DNA from: Geodermatophilus sabuli | Lineage (GTDB): Bacteria > Actinomycetota > Actinomycetes > Mycobacteriales > Geodermatophilaceae | NCBI RefSeq assembly: GCF_010686765.1 | Contig: NZ_JAAGWF010000005.1 | Coordinates: 225,924-289,923 of the forward strand | Direction: 5' to 3' | Length of the DNA stretch: 64,000 bases | Part shown: piece by piece, positions 26,484 to 35,251 of the stretch | Numbering within the stretch: the first letter of the stretch is position 1 | Layout: every line of letters begins with the position of its first letter | The notes under the pieces: generated by a model | Database searches by the model: none | The model's input: only the letters and a program-made list of their open reading frames with translations | What the model was told of the DNA's origin: nothing | Position numbers and translations under genes: made by a program

Positions 26484-27239
26484 GTGACCAGCCTCGCCAA
26501 GGGAGAGCCTCTCGTCCGGCTCACCGGCGTCAACAAGTGGTTCGGCGAACTGCACGTCCTGCAGGACATCGACCTGTCGATCGACCGCGGCGAGGTCGTC
26601 GTGGTCATCGGTCCCTCGGGCTCGGGCAAGTCGACGCTGTGCCGCGCGATCAACCGCCTGGAGGCGATCGAGCAGGGCGAGATCACCATCGACGGTCAGC
26701 GGCTGCCCGAGGAGGGCAAGGAGCTGGCGCGGCTGCGCGCCGACGTCGGCATGGTGTTCCAGAGCTTCAACCTCTTCGCGCACAAGACGATCCTCGAGAA
26801 CGTCACCCTCGGCCCGGTCAAGGTCCGCCGGAAGCCCAAGGCCGAGGCGGAGCAGCGGGCCCGTGAGCTGCTCGACCGGGTCGGGGTGGGTGCGCAGGCC
26901 GACAAGTACCCCGCCCAGCTCTCCGGCGGCCAGCAGCAGCGGGTCGCGATCGCCCGGGCGCTGGCCATGGACCCCAAGGTGATGCTCTTCGACGAGCCGA
27001 CCTCGGCCCTCGACCCCGAGATGATCAACGAGGTCCTCGACGTCATGACCGGGCTCGCCCGCGACGGCATGACGATGGTCGTCGTCACGCACGAGATGGG
27101 CTTCGCCCGCCGGGCGGCCAACCGGGTCGTGTTCATGGACGCCGGCCGGGTCGTCGAGGCCGCAGACCCCGAGACGTTCTTCACCCGCCCACAGTCCGAT
27201 CGGGCCAAGGACTTCCTCTCGAAGATCCTCAACCACTGA
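26484..27239 (+). CDS. gluA: Glutamate ABC transporter ATP-binding protein
   Basis: A 251-residue ATPase of the polar amino acid transporter family. Walker A is GPSGSGKS (43-50), the Q-loop [11 protein letters not shown], the signature LSGGQQQR, Walker [15 protein letters not shown] and the switch histidine in VVTHEMG. It powers glutamate uptake with GluBCD. It is the first gene of gluABCD, whose order and sequence resemble the Corynebacterium glutamicum glutamate system. The GTG start has a promoter-like TAGGGT seven bases upstream rather than a usable Shine-Dalgarno sequence. Confidence 0.93.
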   Translation: MTSLAKGEPLVRLTGVNKWFGELHVLQDIDLSIDRGEVVVVIGPSGSGKSTLCRAINRLEAIEQGEITIDGQRLPEEGKELARLRADVGMVFQSFNLFAHKTILENVTLGPVKVRRKPKAEAEQRARELLDRVGVGAQADKYPAQLSGGQQQRVAIARALAMDPKVMLFDEPTSALDPEMINEVLDVMTGLARDGMTMVVVTHEMGFARRAANRVVFMDAGRVVEAADPETFFTRPQSDRAKDFLSKILNH

Positions 27240-27261
27240 GCCCGACAGGAAAGGAACGCAC

Positions 27262-28152
27262 ATGCGCATCACCCGCTACGCCGTCTCGATGACGGCGCTC
27301 GGACTCGTCCTGGCCGGCTGTGGCAGCGACGCCGGCGAGCAGGCCGAAGGAGCCGCCGACAGCACCGTCGAGGTGCAGGAGGACGCCGAGTTCCCGGCCG
27401 GGACGACGATGGCCGAGCTCGCCGAGGCCGGGTCGATCACCATCGGCACGAAGTACGACCAGCCGGGCTTCGGACTGCTGAACCCCGACGGCGTCCCCGA
27501 GGGCTTCGACGTCGAGATCGGCAAGCTCGTCGCCGCCGAGCTCGGCATCGCCGCCGAGGACATCGAGTGGGTGGAGACGGTGTCGGCCAACCGGGAGCCG
27601 TTCATCCAGAACGGTCAGGTGGACATCGTCGTCGCGACGTACACCATCAACGACGCACGCAAGCAGCTCGTCGACTTCGCCGGCCCGTACTACGAGGCGG
27701 GTCAGGACATCATGGTCGCGGCCGGCAACCCCGACGGCATCGCCGGTCCCGAGGACCTCGCCGGCAAGAACGTCTGCTCGGTCGAGGGTTCGACCCCGGC
27801 GCAGAACATCCGGGACAACTACCCCGAGGCCACCCTCACGCTGTTCGACGTGTACTCCAAGTGCGCCGACGCCCTGACCAACGGCCAGGTGGACGCCGTC
27901 ACCACCGACAACGTCATCCTCACCGGCCTGGTCGCCGGCAACCCCGAGGGCTTCGAGCTCGTCGGCAACCCGTTCACCGAGGAGCCCTACGGCATCGGGC
28001 TGGAGCTGGGGAACACCGAGTTCCGCGACTTCATCAACGACGTCCTCGAGGAGTCCTTCGAGAACGGCGACTGGGCGGCCGCGTGGGACCGCACCGCCGG
28101 CGCCATCACCGGCGAGGACGCCCCCGAGCCGCCGCAGGTCGACCGCTACTGA
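27262..28152 (+). CDS. gluB: Glutamate-binding lipoprotein
   Basis: A 296-residue substrate-binding lipoprotein. The lipobox LAGC puts the lipidated cysteine at position 20. The mature part is a two-lobed amino acid-binding domain with [35 protein letters not shown] and a C-terminal EPYGIGLE segment. AAAGGAACGCAC before the ATG provides a good ribosome binding site. It delivers glutamate (or a related acidic amino acid, by analogy) to GluCD. A perfect 18-bp hairpin separates it from gluC and may raise gluB output relative to the permeases. Confidence 0.92.
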   Translation: MRITRYAVSMTALGLVLAGCGSDAGEQAEGAADSTVEVQEDAEFPAGTTMAELAEAGSITIGTKYDQPGFGLLNPDGVPEGFDVEIGKLVAAELGIAAEDIEWVETVSANREPFIQNGQVDIVVATYTINDARKQLVDFAGPYYEAGQDIMVAAGNPDGIAGPEDLAGKNVCSVEGSTPAQNIRDNYPEATLTLFDVYSKCADALTNGQVDAVTTDNVILTGLVAGNPEGFELVGNPFTEEPYGIGLELGNTEFRDFINDVLEESFENGDWAAAWDRTAGAITGEDAPEPPQVDRY

Positions 28153-28158
28153 TCCCCG

Positions 28159-28200
28159 GGGACGCCGCCGGGCGGGTGCTGACCCGCCCGGCGGCGTCCC
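28159..28200 (+). other. Perfect 18-bp intercistronic hairpin between gluB and gluC
   Basis: Arms 28159-28176 and 28183-28200 are exact reverse complements with a six-base TGCTGA loop, beginning six bases after the gluB stop. Such hairpins behind binding-protein genes act as partial terminators or protect the upstream mRNA from 3' decay. Confidence 0.75.
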
Positions 28201-28227
28201 GCCGGTCCGGCCTCGGGAGGAGGCGCC

Positions 28228-28875
28228 GTGCAGTTCTTCGTCGACAACCTCGACCTCTTCTGGGACGCGTTCCTGACCACGCTGAGCCTGTCGCTCCTGG
28301 CCGGGCTGCTGGCGCTGGTGCTCGGCACGCTCCTGGCGGCCCTGCGGGTCAGCCCGATCACGCCGCTGCGGGCGCTGTCCACCTTCTACGTCGAGACGTT
28401 CCGGAACACCCCGCTGACGGTGGTCTTCTTCTTCGTGATCTTCGGCCTGCCGCAGATCGACTTCGTGATCGACTTCTTCCCGGGCTCGGTGCTCGCCGTG
28501 GGGCTCTACACGGCCGCGTTCGTGTGCGAGGCGGTCCGCTCCGGCATCAACGCCGTCCCGGCCGGCCAGGCCGAGGCCTCCCGCGCCATCGGGCTGACCT
28601 TCAGCCAGTCGCTGCGCGAGGTCGTCCTCCCCCAGGCGTTCCGGACGGTGGTGCCGCCCCTGGGCAACGTGCTGATCGCCATGGTGAAGAACACCTCGAT
28701 CGCCGCCGGCTTCTCGGTGAGCGAGCTGAGCTCGCTGCTCCCCCGCCTGGTCAACGCCAACGCCGGCGAGCTGATGCTGGTGCTGCTCGGCGTCGTCGTC
28801 TGCTACATGGTCATCACGCTGCCGGCGGCGTTCGTCCTCAGCCGCGTCGAGCGACGGGTGGCGATCCTCCGATGA
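28228..28875 (+). CDS. gluC: Glutamate ABC transporter permease
   Basis: A 215-residue inner-membrane permease of the HisM/GlnP type with about five helices. The ATPase-contact (EAA-like) loop is in AGQAEASRAIGLTFSQSLREV. The GTG start follows GGGAGGAGG. The stop overlaps the gluD start by four bases (ATGA), so the two permease subunits are translationally coupled. Confidence 0.92.
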   Translation: MQFFVDNLDLFWDAFLTTLSLSLLAGLLALVLGTLLAALRVSPITPLRALSTFYVETFRNTPLTVVFFFVIFGLPQIDFVIDFFPGSVLAVGLYTAAFVCEAVRSGINAVPAGQAEASRAIGLTFSQSLREVVLPQAFRTVVPPLGNVLIAMVKNTSIAAGFSVSELSSLLPRLVNANAGELMLVLLGVVVCYMVITLPAAFVLSRVERRVAILR

Positions 28876-29765
28876 GCAGCACGCTCCTGTTCGACCTCCC
28901 CGGGCCGAAGGCCCGGGCCCGGATCCGCATCGCCACGATCGTGGGCGGCCTGGTCGTCCTGGCGGTCATCGGGTTCGTCCTGTGGCGCCTGGGCGGGAAC
29001 GGGCAGTTGGACCCGCAGCGCTGGGCGGTGCTCACCGACACCCGCACCGGCGTGCCCCAGGCGCTGGGCGAGGCCCTCGTGCGGACCCTGCGCGTGGCCG
29101 CCGTCGGGATGGTGCTGGCGACGCTGTTCGGCCTGCTCCTGGCGGTCGGGCGACTGTCGGACCACCGGTGGGTGCGGATCCCCACGGTCACGGTGATCGA
29201 GTTCTTCCGGGCCATCCCGCTGCTGGTGGTCATCTTCGCGCTGTACTTCGTGCTGCCGAAGTTCGGCATCCAGATCAGCGCCTTCGCCGCGCTGACCGGC
29301 GGTCTCGTGCTCTACAACGCCGCCGTCCTGGCCGAGATCTTCCGCGCCGGCATCCTCTCGGTCGACCGGGGCCAGCGGGAGGCCGCCTTCGGGCTGGGCA
29401 TGCGCAAGTCCCAGGTCATGAGCCTGGTACTGCTGCCGCAAGCCGTGCGGCGGATGCTGCCGGTCCTCGTGGCCCAGCTCGTCGTCCTCCTCAAGGACAG
29501 CTCGCTGGGGTTCATCATCAGCTACTTCGAGCTCCTCCGGCAGGCCCGGAGCCTGGTCGAGTTCTTCACACCCCGCTTCGGCAACGAGTACACGTTCCAG
29601 CTGTACGTCGCGGCCGGGCTGATCTACATCGTGCTCAACGTGCTGCTCTCCCAGCTGGCGAAGTACGTCGAGCGGCGCACGCGCCGGGACAAGAAGACGG
29701 CCGCGACCGCCGAGGTCGCGGGGTCGGCCGAGGCCCCGGTCGGCGCACCCACCGGTCCCGCCTGA
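28872..29765 (+). CDS. gluD: Glutamate ABC transporter permease
   Basis: A 297-residue permease paired with GluC. After a short cytoplasmic N-terminus come about five helices; the ATPase-contact loop lies in RGQREAAFGLGMRKSQVM. The conserved EFFRAIPLLVVIF segment is typical of amino acid permeases. The C-terminal tail (last 30 residues) is Ala/Glu/Pro-rich and charged, an addition beyond the family core. The start overlaps the gluC stop (ATGA), and a hairpin follows the gene. Confidence 0.92.
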   Translation: MSSTLLFDLPGPKARARIRIATIVGGLVVLAVIGFVLWRLGGNGQLDPQRWAVLTDTRTGVPQALGEALVRTLRVAAVGMVLATLFGLLLAVGRLSDHRWVRIPTVTVIEFFRAIPLLVVIFALYFVLPKFGIQISAFAALTGGLVLYNAAVLAEIFRAGILSVDRGQREAAFGLGMRKSQVMSLVLLPQAVRRMLPVLVAQLVVLLKDSSLGFIISYFELLRQARSLVEFFTPRFGNEYTFQLYVAAGLIYIVLNVLLSQLAKYVERRTRRDKKTAATAEVAGSAEAPVGAPTGPA

Positions 29766-29770
29766 GCGAG

Positions 29771-29811
29771 GTGCCCCCGGCCGACCGTGCCCCCCGGCCG
29801 GGACCGGGCAC
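29771..29811 (+). terminator. Hairpin at the end of gluABCD
   Basis: GTGCCC (29771-29776) pairs with GGGCAC (29806-29811), and CCGGCC (29777-29782) with GGCCGG (29796-29801), forming a two-part stem with an asymmetric bulge. It lies five bases after the gluD stop. Confidence 0.45.
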
Positions 29812-29850
29812 AGGGTCACGTCCACCACCCCGGCTGCCGAGATCTCCCTC

Positions 29851-30273
29851 GTGGACACCGCCCTGCGCCCCGCCGTCCCGCCGCTCCCGACCATGGTGCG
29901 GCTGTCCGACGGCCGCAACGACGCCGCGCAGGAGTTCGTGACGCGGCTCCGGGCGGCTGCGGGCGACTTCGCGGCCGCTGCCGGCGCACAGACGGCCGTG
30001 GTGCGGGAGGTCGTGCCTCCGGCCCGGCACCGCCGGTCGCGGTGCCGGGTGGTGCTGCAGCTGGAGGACGGCCAGGAGACCGACCTGACCTTCCTCGGCC
30101 CCGTCAGCCGATCCACCGGCGCACCCGAGCGCGCCTTCGATCTGCAGATCCAGGCGTGGCTGGCGCACGCCCTCGGCACCGAGGGCGGCTGGCTGGTGCC
30201 CGACGAGGAGTCCCCGGACGGGCGGGCGATCGACGTGCCGGCCTGGTCGGCCACGGCCCGCGACGCCGGCTGA
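29851..30273 (+). CDS. Hypothetical protein (140 aa)
   Basis: A 140-residue protein of unknown function. It contains a basic segment ARHRRSRCRVVLQLEDG followed by acidic and tryptophan-rich sequence (AWLAHALGTEGGWLVPDEE). There is no signal peptide or membrane helix. Third-position GC supports coding. The GTG at 29851 has no clear ribosome binding site; an ATG at 29893 (MVRLSDGRNDAA) is an alternative start. It lies between gluD and the converging recX. Confidence 0.55.
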   Translation: MDTALRPAVPPLPTMVRLSDGRNDAAQEFVTRLRAAAGDFAAAAGAQTAVVREVVPPARHRRSRCRVVLQLEDGQETDLTFLGPVSRSTGAPERAFDLQIQAWLAHALGTEGGWLVPDEESPDGRAIDVPAWSATARDAG

Positions 30274-30345
30274 CCTCCGCCGGGGCGAGCGACCGCCGAC
30301 GACGACCGGGGGCGAGGTCCCGTCCCGCAGACCTCGGCTCTCCGC

Positions 30346-31008
30346 TCAGGGCAGCCAGGCGTCCAACCCGACCTCGTCCTGGCCGCCGGGCACGTCCGCG
30401 TCCGCGGTCTCCGCGGCATCGTGTTCCCGGTCCAACGCCTCGCGGATGACCCAGCCGGCCAAGCCGGCGCCGTAGCCCTTGCGGGCCAGCATGCCGAGCA
30501 GGCGCCGTTCGGCGGTCACCCGGTCCACCCGGCGGAGACCGGGGAGCCGTCGGTCCACCAGGCGGCGGGCCGCGTCCCACTCCTCCTGGTCGTCGACGAG
30601 TGCGACCGCCTCGTCGGCGACCTCCCCGTCGACGCCCTTGGCGCGCAGCTCGGCCTTGAGCGCCCGCCGGGCCAGGCCGCGGCTGGTCTGGCGGGAGCTG
30701 ACCCACGCCCGGGCGAAGGCGGCGTCGTCGATGAGACCGACGTCGCCGAACCGGTCGAGGACCCGCTCGGCCGCATCGTCGGGCACCCCGCGCTTGGCCA
30801 GCAGATCGGCCAGTTGCTGCCGGGTCTTCGAGGCGCCGGTGAGCGCCCGGAGACAGATCTGGCGGGCGACCTGCTCGGGGTCCGCCGGCTCGTCGCCGGT
30901 GCCCGGCGAGGCGGCGTCCGGACCGTCCGGGTCAGGGGACGGTCCGGGACGCCGGCCGCGCCGGCGGCCGGGAGACGAGCGCTCTCGAGCCTCGGGCCAG
31001 CCGCTCAC
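30346..31008 (-). CDS. recX: Recombination regulator RecX
   Basis: A 220-residue modulator of RecA that binds its filament and limits its activity. A disordered, Arg/Pro/Asp-rich N-terminus (about 1-45) precedes the three-helix RecX repeats: ARQICLRALTGASKTRQQL, DVGLIDDAAFARAWV and a third repeat near 150-190. The gene starts seven bases after the recA stop, so both come from one transcript and share LexA control. The extension on each end makes it longer than most RecX proteins. Confidence 0.92.
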   Translation of the reverse strand: MSGWPEARERSSPGRRRGRRPGPSPDPDGPDAASPGTGDEPADPEQVARQICLRALTGASKTRQQLADLLAKRGVPDDAAERVLDRFGDVGLIDDAAFARAWVSSRQTSRGLARRALKAELRAKGVDGEVADEAVALVDDQEEWDAARRLVDRRLPGLRRVDRVTAERRLLGMLARKGYGAGLAGWVIREALDREHDAAETADADVPGGQDEVGLDAWLP

Positions 31009-31015
31009 CGGGGAC

Positions 31016-32059
31016 TCAGAAGTCGACCGGGTCGACCGGGTCGGTGGGGGCCGCCGCGTCGAGCTGCGGACCGATGCCCAGCTTCTCCTTGATCTTCTTC
31101 TCGATCTCGTCGGCGAGGTCGGGGTTGTCGCGCAGGAAGCCGCGGGCGTTCTCCTTGCCCTGTCCGAGCTGGTCGCCGTCGTAGGTGTACCAGGCGCCGG
31201 ACTTGCGGACGAAGCCCTGCTCGACCCCGATGTCGATGAGACCGCCCTCGCGGCTGAACCCGGTCCCCCAGATGAGGTCGAGCTCGGCCTGCTTGAACGG
31301 CGCGGCCACCTTGTTCTTGACCACCTTGACGCGGACCCGGCTGCCGACGGCGTCCGTGCCCTGCTTGAGCGTCTCGATGCGCCGGACGTCGAGCCGGACC
31401 GACGAGTAGAACTTCAGTGCCCGACCACCGGTGGTGACCTCCGGCGAGCCGTAGACCACGCCGACCTTCTCGCGCAGCTGGTTGATGAAGATCGCCGTGG
31501 TGCCGGAGTTGTTCAGTGCGCCGGTGATCTTGCGCAGCGCCTGGCTCATGAGCCGGGCCTGCAGACCGACGTGGCTGTCACCCATCTCGCCCTCGATCTC
31601 GGCGCGGGGCACCAGGGCGGCGACCGAGTCGATGACGATGACGTCGAGGGCGCCGGACCGGATGAGCATGTCGGCGATCTCCAGAGCCTGCTCACCGGTG
31701 TCGGGCTGGCTGACCAGCAGGGCGTCGGTGTCGACGCCGATCGCGCGGGCGTACTCGGGGTCGAGTGCGTGCTCGGCGTCGATGAAGGCCGCGATGCCGC
31801 CGCCGGCCTGGGCGTTGGCCACCGCGTGCAGGGCGACCGTCGTCTTGCCGGAGGCCTCGGGGCCGTACACCTCGATGACGCGGCCGCGCGGGAGGCCTCC
31901 GATGCCCAGGGCGATGTCGAGGGCGATCGAGCCGGTCGGGATGACCTTCATGGCCACCTCCGGACTGTCACCCAGACGCATGACCGAGCCCTTGCCGAAC
32001 TGCTTGTCGATCTGGGCGAGGGCCATGTCGAGGGCCTTGTCGCGGTCGAGAGTTGCCAT
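31016..32059 (-). CDS. recA: Recombinase RecA
   Basis: A 347-residue RecA that forms filaments on single-stranded DNA, drives strand exchange and stimulates LexA cleavage. Walker A is GPEASGKT (66-73), Walker B is [10 protein letters not shown], and loop L2 includes the segment [18 protein letters not shown]. There is no intein, unlike in M. tuberculosis. I chose the ATG at 32059, which has GAAGGTGA upstream; the longer open frame adds poorly coding residues. A LexA box lies about 130 bases upstream, and recX follows. Confidence 0.98.
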   Translation of the reverse strand: MATLDRDKALDMALAQIDKQFGKGSVMRLGDSPEVAMKVIPTGSIALDIALGIGGLPRGRVIEVYGPEASGKTTVALHAVANAQAGGGIAAFIDAEHALDPEYARAIGVDTDALLVSQPDTGEQALEIADMLIRSGALDVIVIDSVAALVPRAEIEGEMGDSHVGLQARLMSQALRKITGALNNSGTTAIFINQLREKVGVVYGSPEVTTGGRALKFYSSVRLDVRRIETLKQGTDAVGSRVRVKVVKNKVAAPFKQAELDLIWGTGFSREGGLIDIGVEQGFVRKSGAWYTYDGDQLGQGKENARGFLRDNPDLADEIEKKIKEKLGIGPQLDAAAPTDPVDPVDF

Positions 32060-32187
32060 GGTGTTCACCTTCAGATCACGGGGAAGCGGGTCGGCACCGA
32101 CGCTAGGGCGGGGATCTGACACTTCCGGTCGAACCGGTCGATCTGTGGAGGAACGCCCGGCCTGTGGACTGCGCCGCCCAATCTAGA

Positions 32188-32203
32188 CCGAACGTGTGTT
32201 CGA
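32188..32203. promoter_or_regulatory. LexA (SOS) box upstream of recA
   Basis: CCGAAC-gtgt-GTTCGA matches the actinobacterial SOS palindrome with one outer mismatch. It lies about 130 bases before the recA start and probably overlaps its promoter. Confidence 0.85.
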
Positions 32204-32234
32204 CTGCCAGGGTGACACGCCGCTCCTCGGCGAC

Positions 32235-32429
32235 TCAGCGGTCCTTCCGCGGGACGTCGTACTCCTCGCAGATCGCGAGCCAGACCTTGCGCACCGGCAG
32301 GCCGGCGTCGATGGCCTCGACCGCCGTGCGCCCGCCGAGCGCGGCGAAGACGTGGTCGCTGGCGACGCTCTGGGCCCGCATCGAGCCGAACTGGTCGGCG
32401 AGGCGGGACCAGAACTCCTGCAGGCGCAC
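32235..32429 (-). CDS. DUF3046 protein
   Basis: A 64-residue protein of the DUF3046 family, marked by MRLQEFWSRLADQFG and a C-terminal VWLAICEEYDVP segment. The family is found directly upstream of recA in actinomycetes (Rv2738c in M. tuberculosis). Function is unknown. The GTG start has TAGCGT seven bases upstream and no ribosome binding site, so a leaderless transcript is likely. It has its own promoter, facing away from the 36-residue peptide gene. Confidence 0.85.
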   Translation of the reverse strand: MRLQEFWSRLADQFGSMRAQSVASDHVFAALGGRTAVEAIDAGLPVRKVWLAICEEYDVPRKDR

Positions 32430-32436
32430 GCCCCCG

Positions 32437-32442
32437 ACGCTA
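32437..32442 (-). promoter_or_regulatory. -10-like TAGCGT, leaderless start of the DUF3046 gene
   Basis: TAGCGT on the minus strand lies seven bases before the GTG at 32429. Together with the plus-strand element at 32480 it makes a compact divergent pair of leaderless promoters. Confidence 0.5.
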
Positions 32443-32479
32443 GCGCGCCCGGCCGAGCCCGCGCCGGGGCACCCGCTCC

Positions 32480-32485
32480 TACGCT
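32480..32485 (+). promoter_or_regulatory. -10-like TACGCT, leaderless start of the 36-residue peptide gene
   Basis: TACGCT ends six bases before the GTG at 32492. A GGGGG run between them is too close to be a normal ribosome binding site. Confidence 0.45.
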
Positions 32486-32491
32486 GGGGGC

Positions 32492-32602
32492 GTGTTCCCC
32501 ACCACCGGATCGCCGACGTGGGACCTCGTCCTCGAGATCGGCATCGCCCTCGCGCTGCTCACCTCGCTGGTCCTCGTGTACCGGAACTACCGCGGCCGCT
32601 GA
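32492..32602 (+). CDS. Single-helix membrane peptide (36 aa)
   Basis: A 36-residue open frame starting GTG and ending in TGA. Third codon positions are almost all G or C. The peptide has a short polar N-terminus (MFPTTGSPTW), one hydrophobic helix (about 12-29) and a basic tail (YRNYRGR), consistent with a small membrane protein with its C-terminus in the cytoplasm. TACGCT ends six bases before the start, matching the leaderless pattern of neighbouring genes. Its last 16 bases overlap the end of the converging MFS gene. No family was recognised. Confidence 0.55.
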   Translation: MFPTTGSPTWDLVLEIGIALALLTSLVLVYRNYRGR

Positions 32603-33879
32603 CCCCCGGCGGGCACCCGGTCCGCGGCGGTCGCGGCCCACACCACGACCAGGGGGACGACGAGGGCCGCCGACACGCCCGCCACCAAGCCGTACCCGCC
32701 GGCCGCCAGCAGCGGGCCACCGGCCACCCCGGCCACCGCCGCCCCCAGGCCCATGAGCAGGTCCGTCCCGCCCTGCGCCGTGGGCCGCTGACCGTCGTCG
32801 ACCGACTCGGTGACCAGCGTGGAACCGGCGATCAACCCGCACGACCACCCCAGGCCCAGCAGCAGCAGGCCGGCGCCGAGCTGGGCCGCCGCGCCCGGGG
32901 CGGCGGTCCCGGCGAGCGCTGCCGCGGCCAGGAGGAGACCGGCGGCCACGGCGACCGTCGCCCGCCGGCCGGCCCGGTCGGCCAGGTGCCCCACCAACGG
33001 GGAGAACAGGTACATGCCGGCCACGTGCACGCTGATGACCAGGCCGATGACCCGCAGCGTCGTCCCCTCGGCCCCACCCGCGTGTCCCATGTGCACCGGC
33101 GTCATCACCATCACGCCGACCATGACGGCGTGGGAGACGACGACGGCGGTCAGGCCGAGGCGTCCGCGCGGATCGGCCCAGACGGCGCGTACGGCCGAGA
33201 CGGTGGCCCGCCGCGGCCGGACGCCGGCCGCGGACCCGCCACCGCGGAGCCGCCGCGCCAGCAGCAGCGGGTCGGGGCGCAGCAGCAGGAGCAGGCCGAG
33301 CGCCACCACGGCGAAGACGACGACCGAGATGGCGAAGGCCCCACCCAGCGCCGGGAGACCGAACGCGCGCCCGAGGTCGGCGCCGGGACCGGCGAGGTTG
33401 GGTCCCAGCACCGAGCCGACCGTCGTCGCCCACACCACGAGGGACAGCGCCCGCCCCCGGTGTTCCGGAGCGGCCAGGTCGGCCGCGGCGTAGCGGGCCT
33501 GCAGGCCGCAGGCGGTCGCCGCGCCGAACCCGAAGAGGCCGACCAGCAGCAACGGCAGCGACGTGAGCACCGCGGCGACGACGGTGAGCACCGACCCCAG
33601 CACGGCGATCGCGTACCCGGTCGCCAGTCCCGCCCGCCGGCCGGCCCGGTCGCTGATCCGGGCCAGGGGGACCGCGATGACGGCCGCACCGAGCACCCCG
33701 GCGGTCTGCCCGAGGCCGGCCGCCGTGTCCGTGCCGGCCACGTCACGGGCGAGCAGGCCACCGACGGTGATGCCCACCGTGACCCCGAGCCCGCCGAGGG
33801 CCACTCCCCCGCTGAGCACGCCGACGGTCCGGCGCTGGACCCGCGCCGGATCGAGCGCCACGTGCGCCTGGGTGGTCAC
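32587..33879 (-). CDS. Major facilitator superfamily transporter
   Basis: A 430-residue MFS protein with about 12 hydrophobic segments, probably a proton-coupled efflux pump. The loop between helices 2 and 3 carries the family-type motif RISDRAGRRAG, and the second half repeats it as GHLADRAGRRA. Substrate unknown. It starts 12 bases after the acyl-CoA dehydrogenase stop on the same strand, so the two are probably co-transcribed. Its 3' end overlaps the 36-residue peptide gene by 16 bases. Confidence 0.85.
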   Translation of the reverse strand: MTTQAHVALDPARVQRRTVGVLSGGVALGGLGVTVGITVGGLLARDVAGTDTAAGLGQTAGVLGAAVIAVPLARISDRAGRRAGLATGYAIAVLGSVLTVVAAVLTSLPLLLVGLFGFGAATACGLQARYAAADLAAPEHRGRALSLVVWATTVGSVLGPNLAGPGADLGRAFGLPALGGAFAISVVVFAVVALGLLLLLRPDPLLLARRLRGGGSAAGVRPRRATVSAVRAVWADPRGRLGLTAVVVSHAVMVGVMVMTPVHMGHAGGAEGTTLRVIGLVISVHVAGMYLFSPLVGHLADRAGRRATVAVAAGLLLAAAALAGTAAPGAAAQLGAGLLLLGLGWSCGLIAGSTLVTESVDDGQRPTAQGGTDLLMGLGAAVAGVAGGPLLAAGGYGLVAGVSAALVVPLVVVWAATAADRVPAGGQRPR

Positions 33880-33891
33880 CCGCGGCCGGGC

Positions 33892-35037
33892 CTACAGGCC
33901 CATGGAGCGGCCGATGATCTCCCGCATGATCTCGTTCGTGCCGCCGTAGATGGGCTGGATCCGGGCGTCGCGCCAGGCCTTGGACACGAAGTACTCGTCC
34001 ATGTAGCCGTAGCCGCCGTGGAGCTGGAGGCAGCGGTCGGCGACCTTGTTCTGCAGCTCCGTCGTCCAGTACTTGGCCATCGCCGCGTCGACGGGGGTCA
34101 GGTCGCCGTCGTTGAGCTGCCGCATGCACTCGTCGACGAAGGTGCGCGCGATCGTGAGCTCGGTCTGCAGCTCCGCCAGCACGAACCGGGTGTTCTGGAA
34201 GGTGCTCACCGGCTTGCCGAACGCCGTGCGGTTGGTGACGTACTCACGGGTGTGGGCGAGCACCGCCTCGGCCGCGGCCACGGCGCCGACGGCGATGGAC
34301 AACCGCTCCTGCGGGAGGTTCTCCATCAGGTGGTAGAAGCCGCGGTTCTCCGTGCCGAGGAGGTTCTCGGCGGGCACCCGGACCCCGTCGAAGAACAGCT
34401 CGGCGGTGTCCTGCGCCTTGAGGCCGACCTTCTCGAGGTTCCGGCCGCGGGAGAAGCCGGGCATGTCGCGCTCGACCACCAGCAGGCTGAGGCCCTTGGA
34501 GCCGGCTGCGTCGGGATCGGTGCGGGCCACCACGATGACGAGGTCGGCGTTGATGCCGTTGGTGATGAAGGTCTTGGACCCGGTGAGCACCCAGGAGTCG
34601 CCGTCGCGGCGGGCCGTCGACCGGATGCCCTGGAGGTCGCTGCCCGCCCCCGGCTCGGTCATGGCGATCGCGGTGATCAGCTCACCGCTGCAGAAGCCCG
34701 GCAGCCACCGCCGCTTCTGCTCGTCGGTCCCCAGGTCGCGCAGGTAGGGCCCGGCGACGTCGTTGTGCAGGGTGAAGCCGACACCGGTGGCGCCGATCCG
34801 CATGAGCTCCTCGTCGACGACGGCCAGGTAACGGAAGTCCCGGACGCCGCCGCCCCCGTACTGCTCGTCCATGTCGATGCCCAGCAGGCCCTGTGCACCG
34901 CCAGAGGTCCACACGTCGCGCGGCACGATCCCGTCCTTCTCCCACTGGGCGTGGAAGGGGACGACGGTCTTCTCGGCCCAGGCACGGACCATGTCACGGA
35001 AGTCCTCGTGCTCGGCCTCGTACAGGGAACGGCGCAT
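33892..35037 (-). CDS. Acyl-CoA dehydrogenase (long-chain type)
   Basis: A 381-residue FAD-dependent acyl-CoA dehydrogenase that introduces the alpha-beta double bond in fatty acid beta-oxidation. Domain marks are MTEPGAGSDLQGI (FAD and substrate binding), TGSKTFITNG and a C-terminal QLHGGYGYMDEY-IYGGTNEIMREI region. The position of the MCAD catalytic Glu is occupied by Gly (YGGTNEI), as in long-chain and isovaleryl types, where the base lies on an earlier helix. Electrons would go to an ETF. I chose the ATG at 35037, with CACACT seven bases upstream. Probably co-transcribed with the MFS gene. Confidence 0.88.
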   Translation of the reverse strand: MRRSLYEAEHEDFRDMVRAWAEKTVVPFHAQWEKDGIVPRDVWTSGGAQGLLGIDMDEQYGGGGVRDFRYLAVVDEELMRIGATGVGFTLHNDVAGPYLRDLGTDEQKRRWLPGFCSGELITAIAMTEPGAGSDLQGIRSTARRDGDSWVLTGSKTFITNGINADLVIVVARTDPDAAGSKGLSLLVVERDMPGFSRGRNLEKVGLKAQDTAELFFDGVRVPAENLLGTENRGFYHLMENLPQERLSIAVGAVAAAEAVLAHTREYVTNRTAFGKPVSTFQNTRFVLAELQTELTIARTFVDECMRQLNDGDLTPVDAAMAKYWTTELQNKVADRCLQLHGGYGYMDEYFVSKAWRDARIQPIYGGTNEIMREIIGRSMGL

Positions 35038-35239
35038 GGCCGTCAGTGTGCCCGACCCCACGACCGTTCCCCAGACGGCTCAGCGGCGACCGGCCCCGGC
35101 CTGTGGCCGGTGTCCGCGGGCCCGGTCGGCGGCGGACTCCCCGGCGAGGACGCGGGCCGGGCCACCCGGCCCGTAGCCGGATCGGGTGTCCCTCCACCCC
35201 GGCGGTCCTGGCAGGTCAGCGGAGTGTCGTACCCCTGTG

Positions 35240-35245
35240 GAGACT
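35240..35245 (+). promoter_or_regulatory. -10-like GAGACT, possible leaderless start of lhr
   Basis: GAGACT ends six bases before the GTG at 35252. The intervening GGAGG is only one base from the start codon. The same hexamer precedes the DUF349 gene at seven bases. Confidence 0.35.
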
Positions 35246-35251
35246 GGAGGT

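Noticed and set aside
27567..28871. A plus-strand frame joining gluB-antiphase sequence to gluD
   Set aside because: It overlaps gluB and gluC out of frame; the gluD start at 28872 overlaps the gluC stop in the usual ATGA manner.
32118..32142. GTCGAACCGGTCGATC near recA as a second LexA box
   Set aside because: The half-site spacing and sequence do not fit the 16-base SOS palindrome; the site at 32188-32203 does.
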